The position numbers and the translations under genes are program-made. A stretch of DNA of 64,000 nt from contig OX422216.1 of NCBI GenBank assembly GCA_949130495.1, forward strand, positions 102,431,967-102,495,966. The letters are read 5' to 3'. Below, piece after piece: positions 13,675 through 23,522 of the stretch (position 1 is its first letter; each line of letters begins with the position of its first letter). The DNA is from Sambucus nigra. Its lineage: Eukaryota > Streptophyta > Magnoliopsida > Dipsacales > Adoxaceae. The notes beneath the pieces were generated by a model that saw only the letters and a list, made by a program, of their open reading frames with translations, did not search any database and was not told the origin of the DNA.

Positions 13675-16099
13675 CTTAGACTTTAAAACAGGTCGTTAAA
13701 GGTTGAAAACCCAAACCAGCCTCGAAACGACCCGGTGGGAGGCACGTACACTTCGCAGGGGACCAATGTAACTTGTAGGAACTGACGGCGTTGTCCCGGG
13801 TCTCCCGGTTCGAGAGTATGACGATAATTTACAAAAATCACACTTAGACTTGAAAACAGGCCGTTAAAGGGTGAAAGCACAAATCAGTCCCCAAACGACC
13901 CTGTAGAAGGCACGAACACCTCGCACGGGACAAATGTAACTTGTAGGAACTGATCGCGTAGACCCAGATCTCCCGGTTTGAGAGTATGACGATAATTTGC
14001 TAAAATCACACTCAGACTTGAAAACAGGCACGAACACCTCACACGGGACCAATGTAACTTGTAGGAACTGATCGCGTAGGTTTGAGAGTATGACGATAAT
14101 TTGCCAAAATCACACTTAGACTTGAAAAGAGGCCGTTAATGGGTGAAAACTGAAACCAGCCCCCAAACGACCCCGTAGGAGGCACGAACACCTCGCACGC
14201 GACCAATGTAACTTCTAGGAACTGACCGCGTAGTCCCGCGTCTCCCGGTTTTAGAGTATGACGATAATTTGCAAAAATCACACTTAGACTTGAAAACAGG
14301 CCTCTAAAGGGTGAAAACTTAAACCAGCCCCCAAACAACCCCGTAGAAGGCACGAACTTGTAGGAACTGACCGCGTAGTCCCGGGTCTGCCGGTTTGAGA
14401 GTATGACGATAATTTAAAAAATCACACTTAGACTTGAAAACAGGCCGTTAAAGGGTGAAAACCCAAACCAGCCTCGAAACGACCCCGTAGGAGGCACGAA
14501 CACCTCGCACGGGACCAATGTAACTTGTAGGAACTGACCGCGTAGTCCCGGGTATCCCGGTCTGAGAGTATGACGATAATTTGTAAAAATCACACTTAGA
14601 CTTGGAAACAGGTCGTTAAAGGGAGAAAACTCAAACCAGCCACCAAACGACCCCGTAGGAGGAACGAACACCTCGGACGGGACCAATGTAACATGTAGGA
14701 ACTGACCGCGTAGTCCCGAGTCTGCCGGTTCGAGAGTATGACGATAATTTGCCAAAATCACACTTAGATTTGAAAACAGGTCGTTAAATGGTGAAAACTC
14801 AAACCAGCCCCCAAACGACCCCGTAGAAGGCACGAACACCTCGCATGGGACCAATGTAACTTTTAGGAACTGACCGCGTAGTCCCGGATCTCCCGATTTG
14901 AGAGTATGACGATCATTTGCAAAAATAACACTTAGACTTGAAACACAGGCCGTTAAAGGGTTCTCAAACCAGTCGTCAGACGACCCCGTAGAAGGCACGA
15001 ACACCTCCCACGGGACCAATGTTACTTGTAGGAACTGACCGCGTAGTCCCGGATCTCCCGGTTTGAGAGTATGACGATAATTTGCCAAAATCACACTTAG
15101 ACTAGAAAACAGGCCGTTAAAGGGTGAAAACCCGAACCAGCTCCTAAACGACCCCGTAGGAGGCACGAACACCTCGCACGGGACCAATGTTACTTGTAGG
15201 AACTGACCGCGCAGTCCCGGGTCTCCCGGTTTGAGAGTATGACGATAATTTGCAAAAATCACACTTAGACTTGAAAAGAGGCCGTTAAAGGATGAAAACA
15301 CGAACCAGCCCCCAAACGACCCCGTAGGAGGCACGAACACCAAGCACGGGACTAATGTAACTAGTACGAACTGAGCGCGAAGTCCCGGGTCTCCCGGTTT
15401 GAGAGTATGACATTAATTTTCCAAAATCACACTTAGACTTGAAAACAGGCCGTTAAATGGTGAAAACTCAAACCAGCCCCCAAACGATCCCGTAGGAGGC
15501 ACGAACACCTCGCACGGGACCAATGTAACTTGTACGAACTGATTGCGTAGTCCCGGGTCTACCGATTTGAGAGTATGACGATAATTTGCAAAAATACACT
15601 TAGACTTGAAAACAGGCCGTTAAATGATGAAAACCCAAACCAGCCTCGAAACGACCCGATGGGAGGCACGAACACCTCGCACGGGACAAATGAAACTCCT
15701 AGGAACTGACCGCGTAGTCCTGGGTCTCCCGGTTCGAGAGTATGACGATAATTTGCAAAAATACACTTAGACTTGAAAACAGGCCGTTAAAGGATGAAAA
15801 CCCAAACCAGCCTGGAAACGACCCGGTGGGAGGCACGAACACCTCGCACGGGACCAATGTAACTTGTAGAAATTGACCGCGTAGTACAGGGTCTCCCGGT
15901 TCGAGAGTATGACGATAATTTGCAAAAATACACTTAGACTTGAAAACAGGCCGTTAAAGGATGAAAACCCAAACCAGCCTCGAAACGACCCGGTGGGAGG
16001 CACGAACACCTCGCACGGGACCAATGTAACTTGTAGGAACTGACCGCGTAGTCCCGGGTCTCCCGGTTTGAGAGTATGACGATAATTTGCAAAAATACA
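13675..16099 (+). repeat. HOR B copy 2 (2425 bp)
   Basis: It has the same ordered variant monomers as copy 1 with one monomer fewer. It contains the undisturbed equivalent of the LINE insertion site at 15290-15298 (ggatgaaaa followed by cacgaacc). This serves as the empty-site reference for the insertion in copy 3. Confidence 0.85.
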
Positions 16100-17717
16100 C
16101 TTAGACTTGAAAACAGGTCGTTAAAGGTTGAAAACCCAAACCAGCCTCGAAACGACCCGGTGGGAGGCACGTACACTTCGCAGGGGACCAATGTAACTTG
16201 TAGGAACTGACGGCGTTGTCCCGGGTCTCCCGGTTCGAGAGTATGACGATAATTTACAAAAATCACACTTAGACTTGAAAACATGCCGTTATAGGGTGAA
16301 AGCACAAATCAGTCCCCAAACGACCCCGTAGAAGGCACGAACACCTCGCACGGGACAAATGTAACTTGTAGGAACTGATCGCGTAGACCCGGATCTCCCG
16401 GTTTGAGAGTATGACGATAATTTGCTAAAATCACACTTAGACTTGAAAACAGGCACGAACACCTCACACGGGACCAATGTAACTTGTAGGAACTGATCGC
16501 GTAGGTTTGAGAGTATGACGATAATTTGCCAAAATCACACTTAGACTTGAAAAGAGGCCGTTAATGGGTGAAAACTGAAACCAGCCCCCAAACGACCCCG
16601 TAGGAGGCACGAACACCTCGCACGCGACCAATGTAACTTCTAGGAACTGACCGCGTAGTCCCGCATCTCCCGGTTTTAGAGTATGACGATAATTTGCAAA
16701 AATCACACTTAGACTTGAAAACAGGCCGTTAAAAACTTAAACCAGCCCCCAAACAACCCCGTAGAAGGCACGAACTTGTAGGAACTGACCGCGTAGTCCC
16801 GGGTCTGCCGGTTTGAGAGTATGACGATAATTTAAAAAATCACACTTAGACTTGAAAACAGGCCGTTAAAGGGTGAAAACCCAAACCAGCCTCGAAACGA
16901 CCCCGTAGGAGGCACGAACACCTCGCACGGGACCAATGTAACTTGTAGGAACTGACCGCGTAGTCCCGGGTATCCCGGTCTGAGAGTATGACGATAATTT
17001 GTAAAAATCACACTTAGACTTGGAAACAGGTCGTTAAAGGGCGAAAACTCAAACCAGACACCAAACGACCCCGTAGGAGGCACGAACACCTCGGACGGGA
17101 CCAATGTAACATGTAGGAACTGACCGCGTAGTCCCGAGTCTGCCGGTTCGAGAGTATGACGATAATTTGCAAAAATCACACTTAGATTTGAAAACAGGCC
17201 GTTAAATGGTGAAAACTGAAACCAGCCCCCAAACGACCCCGTAGAAGGCACGAACACCTCGCATGGGACCAATGTAACTTTTAGGAACTGACCGCGTAGT
17301 CCCGGATCTCCCGGTTTGAGAGTATGACGATGATTTGCAAAAATAACACTTAGACTTGAAACACAGGCCGTTAAAGGGTTCTCAAACCAGTCGTCAGACG
17401 ACCCCGTAGAAGGCACGAACACCTCCCACGGGACCAATGTTACTTGTAGGAACTGACCGCGTAGTCCCGGATCTCCCGGTTTGAGAGTATGACGATAATT
17501 TGCCAAAATCACACTTAGACTAGAAACACAGGCCGTTAAAGGGTGAAAACCCGAACCAGCCCCTAAACGACCCCGTAGGAGGCACGAACACCTCGCACGG
17601 GACCAATGTTACTTGTAGGAACTGACCGCGCAGTCCCGGGTTACCCGGTTTGAGAGTATGACGATAATTTGCAAAAATCACACTTAGACTTAAAAAGAGG
17701 CCGTTAATGGATGAAAA
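16100..17717 (+). repeat. HOR B copy 3, part left of the LINE
   Basis: It follows copy 2 closely at an offset of 2425 bp, falling to 2418 after a 7-bp loss at about 16730 (gttaaaaacttaaacc). It is interrupted at 17717 by the LINE. The remainder of the unit resumes at 23514. Confidence 0.85.
17709..17717 (+). repeat. Target-site duplication, left copy
   Basis: The 9-mer ggatgaaaa lies directly before the LINE 5' end and is repeated exactly after the poly(A) tail. It belongs to the satellite monomer. Confidence 0.85.
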
Positions 17718-17969
17718 AAGGGCATTCGTCTATATCCAATTGAAAGTTCTCCTTTTTCAATTCAACATTGCCTGGATTTTTCCTAACGCACCCTAAGGAA
17801 CAGCCCCTCTTTGTCTATGTTTGGTTGAGGGTGGAGCCTCTTGCGTAAACCCTGATACCGACCTAGAATAGAGTAGCTCAACTGGATTCCATCTTTCTCG
17901 CTATGATCCGATTGTCTCAAATTCTTGTATCTAAATATAGAAAGAAATTGAAAACACATAAACAGAAAA
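17718..17969 (+). promoter_or_regulatory. LINE 5' UTR (putative internal promoter region)
   Basis: These 252 bases lie between the insertion point and the first ATG of ORF1. By analogy with other L1 elements this region should hold the internal promoter, but I see no TATA-like core. Two upstream reading frames occur: a three-codon frame at 17817-17828 and a 28-codon frame at 17903-17989 that overlaps the ORF1 start out of frame. A tRNA A-box-like string, tagctcaactgg, lies at 17874-17885. Confidence 0.6.
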
Positions 17970-19742
17970 ATGCTCCCACTTCTCTCTAGAAAACCTTCAG
18001 CCAAACACAACCCTAATCTTGTCGCCGCCATACCCAACCAAACTCCCTCCGGCCACCCTAACCCACAGCCTACCATGAACAAACTACCTCCGGCCATTCG
18101 TGGAGGCTGGACTCTTAACCCCAACCCTTCCCAAACGTCCAGACACACGGAAGGGAACTCCCAGAGGCGTACCACCCCCATGGATGGTGCTAGATTTGTT
18201 CCTTATGATGCTGTGAGAATTCCCATCAATCAAGAAAGTGGCATGGGAATGGAGTCTGGTCCGATTAATTTTCAAGATTCAATTGACGTGGTAGAAACTG
18301 AAGAGGGACAAATTGATGCCTCTGATGGAAGTCGGGGCAGAGACACGATACAGGACTCTAAGATTGTAGAGATGTACAAGGAATTCATGAAGCATAAAGG
18401 TTTCTCATATGAGGATGTTCTGCAACATGGAAGAGCCATATACGAAAATAAGGAATCCACCAATACCGGGGTTGGATGCAAGAGTGGGGAAAAGCATGTA
18501 GCAGGGGAATGTAATGGTTGTGGTCCTATTCCTTTCTCCCCCAAGAACAAAGTTGTAGAGAAATCTTGGAAGGAGGTTGTTGCCGATAAGAGATACCCCA
18601 AGCTTCGACTCACATATCATCCCCCCTCTATATCTGATAACAGGATCACTGTTGCCCCTCCAGTGGAAATAGCAGCTAATGGATATGCTAAATGGGAGAA
18701 TAGCATGGTTGGTTGCTTTCTGGGAAGGAAATTACCTTACACCTTAGTTTGCAATATAGCACATAAGTTATGGAACAAGTTTGGCCTCAAACAGGTTGTG
18801 GGTCACAACAATGGTTTCTATTTCTTTATGTTTGATAATGCTAATATGAGGGATGAGGTAATTGATAATGGCCCATGGCATTTTGTGGGTAATCCAATTA
18901 TCATCCAAAAATGGGCTCCAAATTTCTCTTTCAACAAAGACACTACTTCTGTGATTCCAGTTTGGGTCAAATTTCATGATATTCCTGTCCAGTTATGGAC
19001 AGAGGAGGGGCTTAGCTATGTGGCTAGCTCAGTTGGAATACCAATGTATGCTGATACTATAACTGAAGGAATGCAGAAAATTAGTTTTGCTAGGATATGT
19101 GTTGAGATAAAAGTCATGGGAGAATACCCTAAGACCATTGATATTAAAATGGAGGATGGGTCCATTGTTGTGGTTGCAGTTGAGTACCAAGAAAAACCTC
19201 CATCTTGTAGAAAATGTGGCATTTTTGGTCATGATCTCCTTAATTGTCAGAAGGCTAAGAAGGCATGGGTGGCAACAAACAACAAAGAGATAATGTTTCC
19301 TTTCAAAAGTCAAACTGAGATTCAGAAGGCCTTAGAAGAGGAATGGACCCAAGTGCAACACTCAACCACTAAGAAACCTGTTCCTAATGATAAGAGGGCA
19401 ACAAAACAAAAAGCAGTACAGGATGAGGAAGTTACCAATCTAGTGCCTAATGCCAGGAGTGGCCCAATAGTAGGGCAGGCTGAGGTAGCTGCAAATCCAG
19501 AGATAGCAGCAGGGGATAAGAGCATAAATACCTCTAATTCCTTTGACATTTTGGAGGCTGAGAATGAAGATCCTCTAATGTCCACTCCTGCACCAGCTGG
19601 CTTGGTTCTTAAGATTAAGACAGTTGATGAATTTGACAAGGGGGTGGAAAGGGGAGGAGACAAAGGTGAAGGCAATGAGTTATCTGGAAGTAACAAGAAA
19701 GGGAAGAAGAAATCAGGTAACAAATTTAAAAAGTATAGATGA
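17970..19742 (+). CDS. LINE ORF1 protein: DUF4283 and CCHC zinc knuckle, nucleic-acid binding
   Basis: This 590-residue open frame is the ORF1 protein, which in plant L1 elements binds the element RNA. The N-terminal 70 residues are proline- and asparagine-rich and low in complexity. Residues about 225-380 form the DUF4283 domain, with the typical blocks WENSMVGCFLG, DNGPWHFVG and VWVKFHDIPVQLW. A CX2CX4HX4C zinc knuckle follows at residues 413-426 (C413, C416, H421, C426). The C-terminus is lysine-rich (KKGKKKSGNKFKK), fitting RNA binding. No stop or frameshift is visible. The start is uncertain: ATG codons at residues 1, 36 and 71 all precede the domain, and the last (cccATGG) has the better context. 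The TGA overlaps the ORF2 ATG by four bases. Confidence 0.92.
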   Translation: MLPLLSRKPSAKHNPNLVAAIPNQTPSGHPNPQPTMNKLPPAIRGGWTLNPNPSQTSRHTEGNSQRRTTPMDGARFVPYDAVRIPINQESGMGMESGPINFQDSIDVVETEEGQIDASDGSRGRDTIQDSKIVEMYKEFMKHKGFSYEDVLQHGRAIYENKESTNTGVGCKSGEKHVAGECNGCGPIPFSPKNKVVEKSWKEVVADKRYPKLRLTYHPPSISDNRITVAPPVEIAANGYAKWENSMVGCFLGRKLPYTLVCNIAHKLWNKFGLKQVVGHNNGFYFFMFDNANMRDEVIDNGPWHFVGNPIIIQKWAPNFSFNKDTTSVIPVWVKFHDIPVQLWTEEGLSYVASSVGIPMYADTITEGMQKISFARICVEIKVMGEYPKTIDIKMEDGSIVVVAVEYQEKPPSCRKCGIFGHDLLNCQKAKKAWVATNNKEIMFPFKSQTEIQKALEEEWTQVQHSTTKKPVPNDKRATKQKAVQDEEVTNLVPNARSGPIVGQAEVAANPEIAAGDKSINTSNSFDILEAENEDPLMSTPAPAGLVLKIKTVDEFDKGVERGGDKGEGNELSGSNKKGKKKSGNKFKKYR

Positions 19743-21049
19743 CCAGAATGGGTACATGGAATATTAGGGGTCTTAATGCTCCCCATAAGCAGGTGGAGGT
19801 GGTTAAACTAATAAAAGATAACAGTTTAGACCTTATCAGTCTTGTGGAAACTAAGATCAGAAGGAACAATCTGGAGACTATCAAAAGTATATGCTTCTAT
19901 CATTGGGAGTATATCCATAATTGCCCTACGGATGGGGGTGTGGCTAGAGTGATTGTGGGTTGGAACCCCAATATTTTGAAGATAGAGGTGATCAACACTC
20001 ATAGACAGGCCCTGTTCTGCCTTGTAAATATCATTGGTACTAGCTACTCTTTTCATGCTACCTTCATATATGGGGAAAACCTTCTAGAGCATAGGAGAAG
20101 TCTTTGGACATTCCTTAAAGAAAATAAAATGGTGGTTAATGATAGGCCTTGGATTCTAATGGGGGATTTTAATGTGGTCAGATCCCAGGAGGAAAAAATG
20201 GGGATTTTGGATATTGATAGAGCTGCAACTGAGGAGTTTAATGATTGTCTGAATGAGCTAAATGCGGATGATATGGTCAATAGTGGTTTATGGTTCACCT
20301 GGAATAGGAACCAGCGGGGTGACAATAATGTTCAATCGAGAATTGATAGAGTCATACACAATGATATGTGGACTGCTCTTTTTCCTAATTCTCAGGCTAT
20401 TACCCTTCCTAGTGGAATATCTGACCACAGTCCTATTATCACCTTTATGGATAACACTATTAATTGGAGACCAAAGCCCTTCAAGTTCTTCAACTTCTGG
20501 ATGAATCACGATGAATTTTTGCCTACTATCATTGAAGCTTGGGATGTTGAGGTGGATGGGAACCCAATACAGAAGCTCTTCAAGAAACTTAACAGTGTCA
20601 AAGCCTCTTTGAAGCACTTCAATAGGAGGTTCTTTAACAAGATTTCAGCTCAGGTAGCTGATTCCAAGTCAAAGCTTGATGCAATTCAAAGTGAGCTGGA
20701 TAGAGATGGTACTAATAGGGAGCTGCAGGCTGCAGCAAAGGAGATGAGAATCAAATACGCTGAACTAAGGAATGAGGAGGAATCCTTCCTTAGACAGAAG
20801 GCTAGAATTAAGTGGTTGCAGCTGGGAGATCAAAATAATACTTTCTTTCATAAGAAAGTAAATCAAAATGTGGCTAGAAGGAAAATTATGAGCATTGAAG
20901 ATGATCTAGGTGTGAGAATTGAAGGTAAAGAGCAGGTGGCTGCTGAAGCTGTGAGATTTTTTGAAAACTTGTTAGGGAATAGGACTCAATGTGATGATGC
21001 TAACACTGTCTTGGGGGAGGTGATAAAGAATAAGCTCAACTTTAATTAA
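19739..21049 (+). pseudogene. ORF2 fragment a: APE-type endonuclease domain (436 codons)
   Basis: The frame opens with ATG inside ATGA shared with the ORF1 stop. Endonuclease/exonuclease/phosphatase residues are present: N8 in WNIRG, E37 in VETK, D143 and N145 in GDFN, and D229 and H230 in SDHSP. The RIDRV block typical of plant LINEs also occurs. After about residue 245 comes the helical, charged linker (FLRQKARIKWLQLGDQNNTF) common to plant LINE ORF2. The fragment could in principle be translated as an isolated endonuclease, but it ends before any reverse transcriptase motif. Confidence 0.93.
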
Positions 21050-21511
21050 GCTGAGTTACTGGAGAAGGAGGTCACTCATGATGAAATCAAGGCTGCAATG
21101 TTTGGCATAGGGTCTGACAAGGCCCCTGGTCCTGATGGTTTTAACAGCTACTTCTTTAAGAAGAACTGGCAGCTTGTTGGGGGAGAGGTGTGTGAGGCTA
21201 TAAAATTCTTTTTTGATTATGGGATTTTCTTCAAGCAATGGAACTGTACTAGTCTGTCTTTGATTCCTAAGGTTGCAGCCCCAAGAAGTATGAGGGAGTT
21301 CAGACCTACAGCGTGCTGCAACACCTTGTACAAGTGCATTTCCAAAGTGATCACTTGCAGGCTTAAGAAGATGATGCCTGACCTCATAAGTAATAATCAG
21401 GCTGCTTTTGTTGAAGGCAGATCCATTGCTGATAACATTTTGCTTTTACAAGAGATAATGAGAAATTATCATAGGGACTCTACCCCTCCTAGATGTGCAA
21501 TTAAGATATGA
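21050..21511 (+). pseudogene. ORF2 fragment b: N-terminal reverse transcriptase motifs
   Basis: This stays in the same frame as fragment a after the TAA, so the stop is a simple nonsense change. It contains KAPGPDGF (21119 onward), LIPK, FRPTACCNTLYK and NQAAFVEGRSIADNILLLQE, which are the fingers and early palm blocks of plant LINE reverse transcriptases. It runs into TGA at 21509-21511 because the frame is lost in motif A. Confidence 0.9.
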
Positions 21512-23372
21512 TACTGTGAGCTGGGACTTCCTAATGCAGCTGCTGACCCATGTTGGTTTCCCACCCAAAGTCATTGGATGGATCTCCAAGTGTGTGACTA
21601 CTACCAGATTCTCCATTAATCTGAATGGGGAGCTGAATGGTTTCTTCCATGGGAAAAGAGGGCTCAGGCAGGGAGACCCTCTATCCCCATACCTTTTCCT
21701 GCTTGTGATGGAGGTTTTCTCTGGGATTATTTCTAAAGCTACTGAATCAGCCCTGTTCAGGTATCATCCCAGATGCAAGGAGATGGCTCTAACTCATCTA
21801 AGTTTTGCTGATGATCTGATTGTTTTTGCTGGTGGGGACAAGGTTTCTTGCAGCATTGTGAAGGAGGCCATATCAAAATTCAGCTCTTTATCTGGGCTGA
21901 TGGTCAACTTAGAGAAGAGCAACCTTTTCACTGCTGGGGTTAATGTGGATGGGATTCAGGAGATTTCCTCTATTCTTGGAATTCAACATAGCTTCCCTCC
22001 TTTCAAATATCTTGGGGTTCCTCTCATTACTACTAGGTTGAAGAAGGATGATTGCTCTCACTTGGTGGACAGGATTACTATAAGAACCAGATGTTGGACT
22101 AATAAATTCCTGAGTTTTGCAGGTAGGCTCCTCCTTGTGAAGACAGTGATTTTCAGCATCCAAGTGTATTGGGCAAGCATTTTTATCCTGCCCATGAGTA
22201 TCATTAAAAAAATTGAGCAAATTATGAGGAATTACTTATGGAAAGGGGATGAGACTAATAGCAAAGGGGCTAAAGTAGCTTGGAAGGATATTTGTGTATC
22301 TCTGGATGAGGGGGGGCTAAATATCAAGTGTTTAGAGACCTGGAACAGAGCAGCTATGGCTAAACACTTATGGAATCTATGCAGTAAGAAGGACAGCCTA
22401 TGGATCAAATGGTGCAACACTTACAAGATCAAAGGAAGGAGCATCTGGGCTCTGAGTATCCCAAACGATTCTTCATGGAGTTGGAGGCAAATCCTCAAGA
22501 GCAGAGAGAAGTTTAGAAGTAAAATCAAGACCATCATAGGGAATGGAAATCATGCTTTTATGTGGTTTGATAATTGGCACCCAAATGGCCCGTTGCATCC
22601 CCTATATGGGGGAAACATTGTGTATGACTCTGCTAGTAATCTAAAAGCTAAAGTTTCTGATTTTATCCACCAATTGGAGTGGAGATGGCCTTCAACTGTG
22701 ACTTGGGAGCTGAATGATGTTAAGAATGCTATTCTTCCTACTATTCATGATGCAAATGATAATGTTGTGTGGCTGCCCTCAAATAATGGGAAGTTCACCA
22801 TAGCTTCAGCATGGGAGCTTTTAAAGGCCCATATGCCTATGGTTAACTGGAGCAAGTTTGTGTGGAGTAAGGTTTGCATCCCTAAGTGCTCTTTCATTAC
22901 TTGGCTGATGGTTAGAAGGGCCATCAACACTAAAGTTAAGTTACATGAATGGGGGGTTTCTCTGGATGACCTTTGTGAGTTATGTGGAAATGAGAGGGAG
23001 ACATATAACCATTTGTTCTCTCAGTGCAGCCTTAGTAAAAGTATATGGCAAGAGGTGTTGCTTAGAAACCAATGCTATAGGGATACCCAGGATTTAAATA
23101 GTGAGGTGGATATGGCTATTGTTAACCACTCTACGAAGACCCTATGTGATAAGATAAGATCCTTATCCTTTACTACTACTATCTACTGCATATGGTTGGA
23201 AAGGAATGCTAGATGCTTCAAGCATGTCTCCAATTCCCTTGACTCCATTGTGAAGGGCATTGAAAACATGGTTAGAGCTAAAGTGCTTACGTGGAAAAAG
23301 GACAGAAGAACCTATGCTAACTGGATGGCTTGTATGTATTGGAACATTCCTGAAGATAGGCTTCTTTTCTAA
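21507..23372 (+). pseudogene. ORF2 fragment c: reverse transcriptase core and C-terminal zinc region
   Basis: This is the continuation in the +1 frame, beginning with YDTVSWDFL just after the lost part of motif A. An open frame with an ATG begins at 21495, but its first four residues are out-of-frame reading of fragment b. GLRQGDPLSPYLF is motif B, and FADD (21804-21815) holds the two catalytic aspartates of motif C. KYLGVPL and the RCWTNKFLSFAGRL block follow. The C-terminus has a zf-RVT-like stretch with CELCGNERETYNHLFSQC near 22970-23030. Translation ends at the TAA at 23370. No RNase H domain follows. Confidence 0.92.
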
Positions 23373-23513
23373 GGATTAGTCTAGTTAGGCTCCTGTCTTG
23401 GTTGTTTTGTTTGCCTTTGGGGTATGCCCCGGGGTTCTTTTCTTCAATTGAGGTTTTCTCTTCTTTAAATTCTTAGTTTTTTTCTTTATATATTCAATTT
23501 CCCAAAAAAAAAA
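23373..23513 (+). other. LINE 3' UTR and poly(A) tail
   Basis: About 131 bases of T-rich 3' UTR follow ORF2 and end in attcaatttccc, then ten A residues at 23504-23513. No AATAAA is visible. The tail abuts the right target-site duplication, which is the mark of insertion by target-primed reverse transcription. Confidence 0.88.
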
Positions 23514-23522
23514 GGATGAAAA
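23514..23522 (+). repeat. Target-site duplication, right copy
   Basis: This is the exact 9-mer ggatgaaaa after the A10 tail, continuing into cacgaaccagcccccaaacg as in the intact HOR B copy at 15290. Confidence 0.85.

Larger units (their letters stand above)
1..17717 (+). repeat. 167/168-bp satellite array, left part
   Basis: This is a continuous head-to-tail tandem array of one monomer family. Landmarks recur in fixed order: cttagacttgaaaacaggcc, an AAAGGGTGAAAAC run, ccaaacgaccccgtagg, cacctcgcacgggaccaatg, cgcgtagtcccgggtctccc, then gacgataatttgc. Consecutive cttagacttg anchors lie 167 or 168 bp apart (for example 13341, 13508 and 13675). I saw no monomer in the opposite orientation and no unrelated DNA before 17718. 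Some monomers are shortened by internal deletions. No gene, tRNA or rRNA is visible. The monomer is not one I recognise. Its length suits one nucleosome, as in many plant centromeric satellites, but location is inference. Confidence 0.97.
19739..23372 (+). pseudogene. LINE ORF2 polyprotein (endonuclease-reverse transcriptase), disrupted
   Basis: ORF2 would encode the enzyme that nicks target DNA and reverse transcribes the element RNA. Domains run in the usual order: APE-like endonuclease (19739 to about 20460), linker, reverse transcriptase (about 21100-22000), and a C-terminal region with a Cys/His cluster (about 22780-23060). It is broken twice. An in-frame TAA at 21047-21049 ends the first part. 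At about 21507 the frame shifts by +1, consistent with loss of 17 bp in motif A. Adding 17 bp to the present 3634 bp gives about 1216 codons, a normal length for plant L1 ORF2. The rest of the sequence stays open, so decay is recent. Confidence 0.94.
17718..23513 (+). mobile_element. L1-type LINE retrotransposon (5796 bp, non-autonomous remnant)
   Basis: This is a non-LTR retrotransposon inserted in the satellite. Order of parts: 5' UTR (17718-17969), ORF1 (17970-19742), ORF2 with endonuclease, reverse transcriptase and C-terminal zinc region (19739-23372), 3' UTR and a 10-A tail (23504-23513). A perfect 9-bp target-site duplication flanks it, and there are no long terminal repeats. These traits are those of plant L1 elements that insert by target-primed reverse transcription. 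The 5' UTR and ORF1 are present, so the copy looks full length or nearly so. ORF2 carries a stop codon and a frameshift, so it cannot move by its own proteins. The C-terminus ends without a recognisable RNase H domain. Confidence 0.96.

Noticed and set aside
17783..18181. Minus-strand frame of 132 codons over the LINE 5' end, and other antisense frames within 18084-22930
   Set aside because: They overlap ORF1 and ORF2 on the opposite strand and show no recognisable domain.
20262..20504. Plus-strand 80-codon frame inside ORF2
   Set aside because: It lies wholly inside the endonuclease domain in another frame.
17718..23513. LTR retrotransposon or pararetrovirus
   Set aside because: There are no long terminal repeats, integrase, protease or movement protein. 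The APE-type endonuclease, poly(A) tail and short target-site duplication identify a LINE.
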